This document shows positions 13,252-20,357 of a stretch of DNA of 30,133 bases, piece by piece; the first letter of the stretch is position 1; every line of letters begins with the position of its first letter. The notes beneath the pieces are model-generated. The model saw only the letters and a program-made list of their open reading frames with translations, made no database searches and was not told the origin of the DNA. The position numbers and the translations under genes were made by a program. The stretch is from an uncultured Oscillospiraceae bacterium (lineage in GTDB: Bacteria > Bacillota > Clostridia > Oscillospirales > Oscillospiraceae): positions 56,890 to 87,022 of the forward strand of contig CAJTPV010000009.1 in the NCBI GenBank assembly GCA_910578505.1, read 5' to 3'.

Positions 13252-13737
13252 ATGGAACGAGCAACAGAAACCATTCAGCTGCTGGAGTCCTCCCTCCGGG
13301 AGCAGGGGCTGGAAACCGCTGTGGATGGGAGCATCCCGGAGCGGCCCGGTATGCGGGTCCTGATCCCGGTGCGGGACGGGAAGCTGGTGCGCACAGAGCT
13401 GCACTATGTCCCCTGCGGCGAGCTGTTCGACGCGCTCCAGCTCTACACCACCATTGTGGAGGACCTGGATGAGCACGGCATGCGGGAGCTGAGCAAGGCC
13501 GCAGGCGTTTGGAACTTCTCCGTCTTTTTGGGCGCTCTGGCGGTGCGGGAGGACCGGCGGGCGCTGTACCACCGCTACTGCCTGGCCCTGCCCGGCAAGC
13601 TGACCGCCGGAGAATGTGCGGTGATGGCGGAAAGCATACTGACAACCATTTTGCACTATATCGCGCAGTTTCAGGAGGATGCTCTGGCCCTGGCCGGCGG
13701 CATGACGCTGGAGGAGCTGGCGTCTGCCGGTTCCTGA
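13252..13737 (+). CDS. YbjN-like protein paired with the DUF4157 gene (candidate chaperone)
   Basis: A 161-residue protein whose ATG is only 3 bases after the cargo stop, so the two are surely co-translated. The order is an N-terminal helix (ATETIQLLESSLREQGLETA), strands (MRVLIPVRDGKLVRTELHYV), then ELSKAAGVWNFSVFLGALAV, a strand pair (RRALYHRYCLALPGKL) and a long C-terminal helix (VMAESILTTILHYIAQFQED). This helix-N-G-strand-strand-helix layout matches YbjN proteins, which share the fold of type III secretion chaperones, and parallels the protein at 5710-6156. It may bind the cargo and guide it into the tube. The fold call is by eye; the chaperone function is inferred from fold and coupling. 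Confidence 0.65.
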   Translation: MERATETIQLLESSLREQGLETAVDGSIPERPGMRVLIPVRDGKLVRTELHYVPCGELFDALQLYTTIVEDLDEHGMRELSKAAGVWNFSVFLGALAVREDRRALYHRYCLALPGKLTAGECAVMAESILTTILHYIAQFQEDALALAGGMTLEELASAGS

Positions 13738-13786
13738 GCCGGACCGCCGGACCGTCCGGCTGGCACTGCGGCAGGGTGTGCGCACC

Positions 13787-13833
13787 AAATCACCGCTTTC
13801 CCGGCTGCATTTGTTCCGGGAAAGCGGTGATTT
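13787..13833. terminator. Bidirectional intrinsic terminator
   Basis: A perfect 18-bp inverted repeat (AAATCACCGCTTTCCCGG and its complement) with an 11-base loop lies between two convergent genes. It is followed by TTTT on the plus strand and by ATTTGG on the minus strand, and its right arm ends directly before the stop codon of the convergent LytTR gene. Confidence 0.85.
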
Positions 13834-14616
13834 TCACAGGGCGGAGCCGTATGGGATGTTCTGGATGGCGGGGGACTCGCCGGACTGGGCCCGGCTGGCG
13901 AAATACTCGAAAACGGACCGGCGGACCTCGTTGTAGTTCTTTTTGCTGGTGGGGATGCACCGCCCCCCCGACAGCTGGAGCTGGTAGCGCCGGATGCCCT
14001 CCACACTGTCCAGGTTGACCAGATAGCTCTTGTGGCAGCGGAGGAACTGTCCGGCCGGCACCCTCTGCTGGATCTGCGTCAGCGCTCCCGGCACGGACAG
14101 GACCTGCCCGGCGAGGGTGTGGATCTCCAGCTGGTGGCTGAAAACCTCTATGTAGAGGATCTGATGGAGGGGCACCACCTGCATAGAGCCGGACTGCCGC
14201 AGCAGAAGGGGCCGGGGCGGCTGCAGCACGTACAGCAGGATCTCCCTCAGCTGCTCGCCGGAGACCGGCCTGAGCAGATAGTGCAGGGACTGTATGGCGT
14301 AGTCCGCCGGCTCGAACGTGCTGCAGATGAGGACCACCGGCAGGCGGGGGGCAAACCGGCGCAGCCGCCTGACGAACGCCGCCCCGGTCTCCTCCTCCCC
14401 CTTGGGCACGTCCAGAAAGACCAGGTCGCAGGCGGAGGGGTTCTGCTCCAGCGGGGCCAGCAGGCTGCCGCAGTCGGAAAAATGGGAGATGAGACAGGTC
14501 CGGCTGAGCTTCTCCAGGACCTTCTCCAGGCAGTCAAGGAACTGCCCGTCCCCCATAGGGCTGCCGTCGCAATAGGCGATGCGGTACAAGCGGGCCACCT
14601 TCTTTCTCTGCATCAT
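13834..14616 (-). CDS. LytTR response regulator with Lys-to-Arg change in the receiver
   Basis: A 260-residue regulator, start MMQRKKVARLYRIAYCDGSP; the ribosome site is weak and the second ATG (14613) is equally possible. A longer frame upstream is Pro/Arg-rich and crosses the divergent gene's promoter, so it is rejected. The receiver keeps the phospho-acceptor (D69 in DLVFLDVPKGEEE) but only one residue of the acidic pair (D17), and the conserved Lys is Arg-116 (HYLLRPVSGEQ). The LytTR domain is clear: QILYIEVFSHQLEIHTLAG, FLRCHKSYLVNLDSVEGI and CIPTSKKNYNEV. It is divergent from a second LytTR gene and convergent with the cargo/chaperone pair, whose expression it is likely to influence. 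Phosphorylation may be weak or altered. Confidence 0.9.
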   Translation of the reverse strand: MMQRKKVARLYRIAYCDGSPMGDGQFLDCLEKVLEKLSRTCLISHFSDCGSLLAPLEQNPSACDLVFLDVPKGEEETGAAFVRRLRRFAPRLPVVLICSTFEPADYAIQSLHYLLRPVSGEQLREILLYVLQPPRPLLLRQSGSMQVVPLHQILYIEVFSHQLEIHTLAGQVLSVPGALTQIQQRVPAGQFLRCHKSYLVNLDSVEGIRRYQLQLSGGRCIPTSKKNYNEVRRSVFEYFASRAQSGESPAIQNIPYGSAL

Positions 14617-14638
14617 ACTATCGCCATGGTAACCCGAT

Positions 14639-14655
14639 TTGCGCAAACTTGCAAG
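14639..14655. promoter_or_regulatory. Palindrome pair between divergent LytTR genes
   Basis: TTGCGCAA and CTTGCAAG, both perfect 8-base palindromes, lie one base apart between the two divergent regulator genes, followed by further TTGC/GTGC copies at 14663 and 14672. They are candidate autoregulatory sites. No convincing sigma-A promoter is visible for either gene here. Confidence 0.4.
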
Positions 14656-14705
14656 ACCCAAATTGCGGATCGTGCAAAAAATCACTTGGAACGGAGGACA
14701 CTCCT

Positions 14706-15407
14706 GTGGAAAATGAAAAACGCATCCGTCTGGGCATCTGTACGCCGGACGGCCCGGTGTACCGGCGGCTGGGACAGCTGGCGGAGCTGTGGGGACAGGA
14801 GATGTGCATACGGCTGGACATATACCCGGCCCAGGCGGACAGTCCCGGGGACGCCGACCTGCTGTTTTTTGAGGCGGGAGAGGGGGAGGCCGCTGTGGAC
14901 CAGTGGGCCGCGGGCCGCCGCGCGGCAAGCCATTTCCCGGCCCTGATCGCGCTGGTGGAAAACAGCCGCCAGGCCATCGCCTCCTACCGCTGCCACCCCA
15001 ACGCCCTCCTGCAGCGGGAGACGGACTACGCCGGGCTGGCCGCCGCCCTGGACAGGTGCTTTCCCGTGTGGAGTCCGGGCATGATCTGGCTGGATCTGCT
15101 CTACCAGCGGGAGCGTGTGCGCGTGCCGCTGTGCCAGGTGCAGTATGTGGAGGCCCAGGGGCGCAACACCCGCCTGCAGTGCGCCGGAGGCATGATCGAG
15201 GTCAACAAGCCCCTGGGGCAATTGGCGGAGCTGCTGCCCCAGCCGCCCTTTCTGCGCTGTCAAAAGAGCTTTCTGGTGCGCATGAGCGCTGTGGCCCAGA
15301 TCCAAAGCGGCATGCTGGTCATGTTCGGCGGCCAGGAGATCCCCGTCAGCCGGAAGCAGGTGCAGGAGGTCCGGCAGAAGGTGGAGCTGTGGAAGAGCGG
15401 ATTCTGA
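14706..15407 (+). CDS. LytTR regulator with Glu in place of the phospho-acceptor Asp
   Basis: A 233-residue protein. I start it at GTG 14706 because GGAGG lies 8 bases upstream and the sequence ENEKRIRLGICTPDGPV then begins a receiver-like first strand; the open frame reaches back to 14649 but without family sequence. The N-terminal domain aligns with receivers, with ADLLFFEAGEGE at the place of DLVLLDIYMPG, so Glu-56 stands at the phospho-acceptor position, and the conserved Lys block is replaced (ALLQRETDYAG). The LytTR domain is intact: QVQYVEAQGRNTRLQCAGG, FLRCQKSFLVRMSAVAQI and IPVSRKQVQEVRQK. A Glu here may mimic the phosphorylated state, giving constitutive DNA binding; that is inference. 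It is divergent from the D69-containing LytTR gene. Confidence 0.88.
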   Translation: MENEKRIRLGICTPDGPVYRRLGQLAELWGQEMCIRLDIYPAQADSPGDADLLFFEAGEGEAAVDQWAAGRRAASHFPALIALVENSRQAIASYRCHPNALLQRETDYAGLAAALDRCFPVWSPGMIWLDLLYQRERVRVPLCQVQYVEAQGRNTRLQCAGGMIEVNKPLGQLAELLPQPPFLRCQKSFLVRMSAVAQIQSGMLVMFGGQEIPVSRKQVQEVRQKVELWKSGF

Positions 15408-15417
15408 ACAAAAAAGC

Positions 15418-15456
15418 GACCGGGTCCCCTCGCTTGAATGGGGCCCGGCCATTTTT
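15418..15456 (+). terminator. Intrinsic terminator after the LytTR gene
   Basis: GACCGGGTCCCC and GGGGCCCGGCC form a GC-rich stem with one bulge, followed by ATTTTTA. Confidence 0.75.
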
Positions 15457-15462
15457 ACCCGG

Positions 15463-15491
15463 TTGCACTTCCCGCCCGGTCATGGTATAAT
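15463..15491 (+). promoter_or_regulatory. Sigma-A promoter of the DUF4914 gene
   Basis: TTGCAC (15463-15468) and a perfect TATAAT (15486-15491) are separated by 17 bp, about 35 bases before the start codon. Confidence 0.85.
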
Positions 15492-15524
15492 TGGGATATT
15501 CTACATGTTAAGGAGGGATTGTGT

Positions 15525-17420
15525 ATGATTTCTGACAGCTATTTTGACAAATTCGTTCTGCCGGATGACCTCCGGGCGGCGCTGAAGAAATGCCGTTCCA
15601 TCGCCTACATCGAAACCCAGGAGGAGCTGGACGAGCTGGCCTTCGGCCCCACCCACACCTCCCAGTACGACGTTGTGTACAACATCGTTGGACGCGGGCG
15701 GGTGAAGGAGGCGGAGGTCATCCGCTGCAAAAACGGCGCCCTGGTCAACTTTATGGAGGACTATATGCGCCGCCGGGACCCCAACTCCATGGTCATCAGC
15801 GACGATCTGCCCACGGACAAAACCCGCTTCAAGGACCGCTTCGGCTACGACTTCTCCTCACTGCGCAAGGAGACCATGGACTGGTTTTCCACCCAGCGGG
15901 TCATCATGCTCCCCTTCAAGGCCGGGGATTTGGAGCACGGCTATGACAGCCTGATGGTCTGCCCCGCCAACGCGGCCTTCTTCGCCCTGGCTCTGGCCAA
16001 CATGCAGGGCTTTGTCTCCGTCATGGACATCCCCGACAACTACACCCCCCGCTCCATCATCTACGTGGCCCCGCCCTTCCGCCACACCCATTTCGACGGC
16101 AAGCAGATCGTGGTCCACAACCGCACCAAAGCCCTCCACGAGGTCTTTGCCTACAACCTCTACCCCGGCCCCTCCGCCAAAAAGGGCGTGTATTCCGTGC
16201 TGCTGGACATCGGCGAGCAGGAGGGCTGGGTCTGCTGCCACGCCAGCGCGGCCCTGGTGGAGACCCCCTATGAAAACGAGATCGTGTTCATGCACGAGGG
16301 CGCGTCCGGCGGCGGCAAGAGCGAGATGCTGGAGGACTTCCACCGGGAGGACGACAGCCGCCTGCTGCTGGGCGCCCACACCACCACCGGTGAAAAATAT
16401 TACCTGAACCTGGGCGAGTCCTGCACCATCTACCCCATCTCCGACGACATGGCCCTGGCCCACAAGGGATACCAGGACCCGGAGGGCGGCAAGCTGATGA
16501 TCGTGGACGCGGAGGCGGGCTGGTTCCTGCGCATGGACAGCCTCCACGCCTACGGCAACAACCCCGTCTATGAGAAGGCGTCCATCCACCCCACCCGGCC
16601 CCTGCTGTTTTTCAATATGGACGGCGTGCCGGGGGCCACGTGCCTCATCTGGGAGCACGTCAAGGACTCCGACGGCCAGCCCTGTCCCAACCCCCGTGTG
16701 ATCATCCCCAGGGATATGATCGAGAACATCGTGCCCCGGGAGCCCCAGGAGGTGTCCGTCCGCTCCTTCGGCGTGCGCATGCCCCCCTCCACCGCGGACG
16801 AGCCCAACTATGGCATCATGGGCATGCTCCACATCATCCCCCCGGCCCTGGCGTGGCTGTGGCGGCTGGTGGCCCCCCGCGGATTCAAGAACCCCAGCAT
16901 CGTGGACGGCGGCAGCCGCATGAAGAGCGAGGGCGTGGGGTCCTACTGGCCCTTCGCCACCGGCAAAAAGGTCACCCAGGCCAACCTGCTGCTGGAGCAG
17001 ATCCTCTCCTGCCCCAAGACGCTGAACGTGCTGATCCCCAACCAGCACATCGGCGCGTACAACGTGGGCTTCATGAGCGAGTGGGTCAGCCGGGAGTACC
17101 TGTGCCGCCACAACGGCGAGGTCAAGTCCCGCCACCTCACCCCCGCCCGCTGCCCCCTGTTCGGCTACGCCCTGCTGGACATGAAGCTGGACGGACAGTT
17201 CATCCGCCCCACCTTCCTGCGTCCGGAGACCCAGTCGAAGCTGGGGGAAAAGGGCTACGACGCGGGCGCGAAGATCCTGACCGATTTCTTCAAGGAGGAG
17301 ATCGCCCAGTTCGACACCGACGAGCTGAACCCCCTGGGCCGCGAGATCATCCGCTGCTGCCTCAAGGACGGCAGGCTGGAGGACTACCTGGCCCTGACGC
17401 CCATGAAGCTGCACAAATAA
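15525..17420 (+). CDS. DUF4914 family P-loop protein (PEPCK/HPr-kinase-like)
   Basis: A 631-residue protein. The start MISDSYFDKFVLPDDLR is fixed by AAGGAGGG 7 bases upstream and by the promoter; the frame extends further upstream across the promoter, which is rejected. The family-typical order is an N-terminal domain (YDVVYNIVGRGRVKEAEVIR), then FHEGASGGGKSEM-like sequence MHEGASGGGKSEMLEDFH with a Walker A loop at residues 258-266, a following acidic region (DAEAGWFLRMD), GVPGATCLIWEHV and a C-terminal YGIMGMLHIIPPALAWLWRL block. I recognise it as DUF4914, which is thought to share the nucleotide-binding fold of PEP carboxykinase. The substrate is unknown. It stands alone between its own promoter and a terminator shared with galE. 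Confidence 0.8.
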   Translation: MISDSYFDKFVLPDDLRAALKKCRSIAYIETQEELDELAFGPTHTSQYDVVYNIVGRGRVKEAEVIRCKNGALVNFMEDYMRRRDPNSMVISDDLPTDKTRFKDRFGYDFSSLRKETMDWFSTQRVIMLPFKAGDLEHGYDSLMVCPANAAFFALALANMQGFVSVMDIPDNYTPRSIIYVAPPFRHTHFDGKQIVVHNRTKALHEVFAYNLYPGPSAKKGVYSVLLDIGEQEGWVCCHASAALVETPYENEIVFMHEGASGGGKSEMLEDFHREDDSRLLLGAHTTTGEKYYLNLGESCTIYPISDDMALAHKGYQDPEGGKLMIVDAEAGWFLRMDSLHAYGNNPVYEKASIHPTRPLLFFNMDGVPGATCLIWEHVKDSDGQPCPNPRVIIPRDMIENIVPREPQEVSVRSFGVRMPPSTADEPNYGIMGMLHIIPPALAWLWRLVAPRGFKNPSIVDGGSRMKSEGVGSYWPFATGKKVTQANLLLEQILSCPKTLNVLIPNQHIGAYNVGFMSEWVSREYLCRHNGEVKSRHLTPARCPLFGYALLDMKLDGQFIRPTFLRPETQSKLGEKGYDAGAKILTDFFKEEIAQFDTDELNPLGREIIRCCLKDGRLEDYLALTPMKLHK

Positions 17421-17423
17421 CAC

Positions 17424-17466
17424 GAAAAGCAGGCCAGCCTCTTTCGGGACTGGCCTGCTCGGTTCT
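17424..17466. terminator. Shared intrinsic terminator of the DUF4914 gene and galE
   Basis: GCAGGCCAG and CTGGCCTGC form a 9-bp stem with a 12-base loop between convergent genes. On the minus strand TTTTC follows the stem; on the plus strand TCGGTTCTTT follows. Confidence 0.8.
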
Positions 17467-18486
17467 TTATCCCTTGTATCCGTTGGGGTTGGTGGACTGC
17501 CACTTCCAGGAGGAGGCGCACATCTCCTCAATGCCGTACTTGGCCGCCCAGCCCAGCTCCTCCCTGGCCTTGGCCGGGTCGGCGTAGCAGGCGGCGATGT
17601 CGCCGGGACGGCGGGGGTCCACCGTGTAGGGCAGCGTCTTGCCGCAGGCCTTCTCATAGGCGTGGAGGATGTCCAGCACGCTGTAGCCCTTGCCGGTGCC
17701 CAGGTTGCAGATGAAGAGGCCGCAGTTGGTCTCCAGCTTCTTCAGCGCCGCCAGATGGCCCAGGGCCAGGTCCACCACATGGATGTAATCGCGCACGCCG
17801 GTGCCGTCGGGGGTGTCGTAGTCGTTGCCGAAGACGTGGAGCTTCTCCAGCTTGCCCACCGCCACCTGGGCGATATAGGGGACCAGGTTGTTGGGGATGC
17901 CGTTGGGGTCCTCGCCGATGAGGCCGCTGTCATGGGCCCCGATGGGGTTGAAGTACCGCAGCAGCGCCACATTCAGACTGGGGTCCGCCTTGCAGTAGTC
18001 GATGAGGATGCGCTCAATAAAGAGCTTGGTGGTGCCGTAGGGATTGGTGGTGCCGCCGGTGGGGAAATCCTCCCGGATGGGCACGGTGGCCGGGTCGCCG
18101 TAGACCGTGGCGGAGGAGGAGAAGACAAAGTTCTTCACATTGTGCTCCCGCATGGCCTTCAGGAGGGTGAAGGTGCTGCCCAGGTTGTTGCTGTAGTACT
18201 CCAGGGGCTTCGAAACGCTCTCGCCCACCGCCTTCAGACCGGCAAAGTGGATCACCGCGTCGATGTCCGGGTGCTGGGCAAAGATGGCGTCCACCTCGTG
18301 GGGATTGCACAGCTCCGCTTTAACGAAGGGGACGGCCTTGCCGGTGATCTTCTCCACCCGGCGGAGGGCCTCCTCGCTGGAGTTGCTGAGGTTATCCGCC
18401 ACCACGATCTCATAGCCCGCCTGGAGGAGCTCCACGCAGGTATGGCTGCCGATGTAACCGGCGCCGCCGCTGACTAAAATGGACAT
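17467..18486 (-). CDS. galE: UDP-glucose 4-epimerase
   Basis: A 339-residue short-chain dehydrogenase-type epimerase that interconverts UDP-glucose and UDP-galactose using bound NAD, often also the N-acetylhexosamine forms. The Rossmann glycine motif is at G7-x-x-G10-x-x-G13 (SGGAGYIGSH), the catalytic Ser lies in FSSSATVYG, and Y150-x3-K154 in NPYGTTK is the catalytic pair. The IGAHDSGLIGEDPNGIPNNL and VFGNDYDTPDGTGVRDYIHV blocks are diagnostic for GalE. Length is normal. AAAGGAG precedes the ATG. It is transcribed alone from its own promoter. With the nucleotidyltransferase and sugar kinase 2-4 kb away it could complete a UDP-sugar salvage route. Confidence 0.97.
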   Translation of the reverse strand: MSILVSGGAGYIGSHTCVELLQAGYEIVVADNLSNSSEEALRRVEKITGKAVPFVKAELCNPHEVDAIFAQHPDIDAVIHFAGLKAVGESVSKPLEYYSNNLGSTFTLLKAMREHNVKNFVFSSSATVYGDPATVPIREDFPTGGTTNPYGTTKLFIERILIDYCKADPSLNVALLRYFNPIGAHDSGLIGEDPNGIPNNLVPYIAQVAVGKLEKLHVFGNDYDTPDGTGVRDYIHVVDLALGHLAALKKLETNCGLFICNLGTGKGYSVLDILHAYEKACGKTLPYTVDPRRPGDIAACYADPAKAREELGWAAKYGIEEMCASSWKWQSTNPNGYKG

Positions 18487-18552
18487 AGCTACGGTCTCCT
18501 TTACACAAATATATTTTTACGGGAAAGCCTGTTGTTTTCCGGCTTGTCCTCT

Positions 18553-18581
18553 ATTATAAACCAGCTGCGCAAAAATGAACA
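18553..18581 (-). promoter_or_regulatory. Promoter of galE
   Basis: On the minus strand a perfect TATAAT (18553-18558) lies 17 bp after a weak TGTTCA -35 (18576-18581), about 66 bases before the start codon. Confidence 0.6.
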
Positions 18582-18637
18582 TGGGAGTTCCGGTGCATCA
18601 TTTGTACATTTCGGTCAGCCGGGCGGCCGGGGACCGC

Positions 18638-18671
18638 GAGGGCGGGGGTGACGCCCGCCACTCCCGCCCTC
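18638..18671 (-). terminator. GC-rich hairpin after spoVAE
   Basis: GAGGGCGGG and CCCGCCCTC can form a stem just 3 bases after the spoVAE stop, with a competing inner GGCGGG/CCCGCC pairing. No T-run follows on the minus strand, so efficiency is doubtful. Confidence 0.4.
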
Positions 18672-18674
18672 CGC

Positions 18675-19034
18675 TCAGGACCGCTTATCCCCCGGTCTGA
18701 AGATCAGCGCCGCCAGGAAGCCGAACAGCACCGCCGCCGCGATGCCGCCCGCCGCCGCCGTCAAGCCGCCGGTCATGACGCCCAGCCAGCCCTTCTCCCC
18801 CACGGCCTTGGACACGCCCTTGGCCAGATTAGAGCCAAAGCCCGTCAGGGGCACTGTCGCCCCCGCTCCGCCCCACTGGGCAATGGGCCCGTACACACCG
18901 ATGGCCTCCAAAAACACGCCGGTCACCACATACCCCGTCAGGATGCGGGCAGGGGTGAGTTGGGTTTTGTCGATGAAAATCTGCCCGATGGCACATAGGA
19001 TTCCTCCGCAGAGGAATGCGTTGAGATACTGCAT
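18675..19034 (-). CDS. spoVAE: Stage V sporulation protein AE
   Basis: A 119-residue integral membrane protein of the SpoVA channel, which moves calcium-dipicolinate into the forming spore and out at germination. The sequence begins MQYLNAFLCGGILCAIGQIF and contains TPARILTGYVVTGVFLEAIG, PLTGFGSNLAKGVSKAVGEK and GGLTAAAGGIAAAVLFGFLA, giving about three to four hydrophobic spans and the conserved GFG-x-L-x-KG loop. The length is typical. GGAGGAAG precedes the ATG. It follows spoVAD by 62 bp. SpoVAC, normally encoded just before spoVAD, is not in this window. Confidence 0.95.
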   Translation of the reverse strand: MQYLNAFLCGGILCAIGQIFIDKTQLTPARILTGYVVTGVFLEAIGVYGPIAQWGGAGATVPLTGFGSNLAKGVSKAVGEKGWLGVMTGGLTAAAGGIAAAVLFGFLAALIFRPGDKRS

Positions 19035-19096
19035 ACATACTTCCTCCTACGCGGGACCGCCGGCCCCGCCCGATTGATACTGTGCTGAATATTTTG

Positions 19097-20116
19097 CTAC
19101 TCCTTTTCCGGCATCTCCAGCGTGACCGCGTGGCAGATGCCGGGAATGCTCTCCCCCTGGAAGGAGGACGTGGGCGACAGCAGGGCCCCGGTGGGCGCGA
19201 AGAGCACCCTGCGCCACCGCCCCTCCTCCATCTCCCGCAGCAGATAGCCGCACAGCACGGAGGCCGCGCAGCCGCAGCCGCTGGCCCCGGCGTGCATATC
19301 CTGCTTCTGGATGTCGTAGAGCAGCATGCCGCAGTCCTGGTACTTTTGGGACAGATCCACGCCGTCCCGCGCAAAGAGGTCCGTCACGATCTGGTGGCCC
19401 AGAAGGCCCAGGTCGCCGGTCAGGATCAGGTCGTAGTCCGCCGGGCCCGTGCCGGTGGCGGCAAAGTGGGTAGTCAGGGTGTCATAGGCCGCAGGGGCCA
19501 TGGCCGCGCCCATGTTGTTGGCGTCCGTGATCCCCTGGTCCACGATCTTGCCGCAGGTGACCGTGGTTACCCGCGGGCCGGGGCCCTCACAGCCCAGGAT
19601 CACGCAGCCTGCGGCGGTGGCCGTCCACTGGGCGGTGGGCGTGCGCTGGCTGCCGTAGGGCACGGGCATGCGGTACTGCCGCTCCGCGGTGCAGAAATGG
19701 CTGGAGGTCATGGCGCCCGCCTTCTCGGCGCAGCCGCCGGAGATGAGCAGGGACCCCAGCGCCAGGGACTCGCCCATGGTGGAGCAGGCGCCGTACAGGC
19801 CGTAGAAGGGGATGTTGAAGTCCCGCAGGCCGAAGGATGTGCCGATGCACTGGTTGAGCAGGTCCCCGGCCAGGATATAGTCCAGGTCCTCCGGGGACAG
19901 GGTCGCTTTCTCCAGGGCCTTGCTCAGCGCGATTTTCTGCATGGCGCTCTCCGCCTTCTCCCAGGTCTTCTCCCCAAAAAAGCTGTCCGCGCACAGATGG
20001 TCAAAATAGGCGGACAGGGGCCCCTCCCCCTCCTGCTTGCCGCCTACCGCCGCGTGGGAGAGGATGACGCTGGGCCGCTCCAGGACGACCGTCTGCCGCC
20101 CTAATCGTTTCTGCAT
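19097..20116 (-). CDS. spoVAD: Stage V sporulation protein AD
   Basis: A 339-residue protein with the thiolase fold of SpoVAD, which binds dipicolinic acid and acts with SpoVAC and SpoVAE in the spore inner membrane. The start MQKRLGRQTVVLERPSVILS has GGAGG 7 bases upstream; the longer open frame is rejected. Recognised blocks are ILAGDLLNQCIGTSFGLRDF, PFYGLYGACSTMGESLALGS with the thiolase-type Cys, SSHFCTAERQYRMPVPYGSQ, GKIVDQGITDANNMGAAMAP, and GDLGLLGHQIVTDL followed by DCGMLLYD and HAGASGCGCAASVL. It is the first gene of a spoVAD-spoVAE unit. Such genes are normally under forespore sigma-G; I could not see a convincing sigma-G site in the 240 bases upstream. Confidence 0.97.
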   Translation of the reverse strand: MQKRLGRQTVVLERPSVILSHAAVGGKQEGEGPLSAYFDHLCADSFFGEKTWEKAESAMQKIALSKALEKATLSPEDLDYILAGDLLNQCIGTSFGLRDFNIPFYGLYGACSTMGESLALGSLLISGGCAEKAGAMTSSHFCTAERQYRMPVPYGSQRTPTAQWTATAAGCVILGCEGPGPRVTTVTCGKIVDQGITDANNMGAAMAPAAYDTLTTHFAATGTGPADYDLILTGDLGLLGHQIVTDLFARDGVDLSQKYQDCGMLLYDIQKQDMHAGASGCGCAASVLCGYLLREMEEGRWRRVLFAPTGALLSPTSSFQGESIPGICHAVTLEMPEKE

Positions 20117-20242
20117 GGTCTCGCCTCCATTTTTTTGCGTTTGCCGGGGCCGGCCCGGCCTTTGGTAGTAGTGTGGGCAGTTTTCAAAAAAATACGATTC
20201 CCAATTTTTGGCTCTCCGGGGCAGCGGCGGAGAATTTTGAAG

Positions 20243-20271
20243 TTGCATAACCGTCGAAAATCAGCTATAAT
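20243..20271 (+). promoter_or_regulatory. Sigma-A promoter of the nucleotidyltransferase-kinase operon
   Basis: TTGCAT (20243-20248) and TATAAT (20266-20271) are spaced by 17 bp and lie about 87 bases before the start codon. Confidence 0.85.
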
Positions 20272-20357
20272 GAGCGGAGGAACATTCCCTGTGTCGTACC
20301 CCGCAGCTGGAAAACTCAAAAAATTGCTGAATGCAGATGGAAAGGCAGGAAAAAATC

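Noticed and set aside
14617..14928. N-terminal extension of the minus-strand LytTR gene
   Set aside because: The extension is Pro/Arg-rich, covers the divergent gene's start and adds nothing to the receiver fold.
15858..17657. 599-codon minus-strand open frame
   Set aside because: It is antisense to the DUF4914 gene and runs across a terminator into galE; no domain is seen.
20117..20242. Sigma-G promoter for spoVAD (CACACTA-like -10)
   Set aside because: The -10-like word has no -35 at correct spacing, so it is not reported as a feature.
20117..20248. N-terminal extension of spoVAD
   Set aside because: Family members start at MQKRLG-like sequence, and a clear GGAGG lies directly before ATG 20116.
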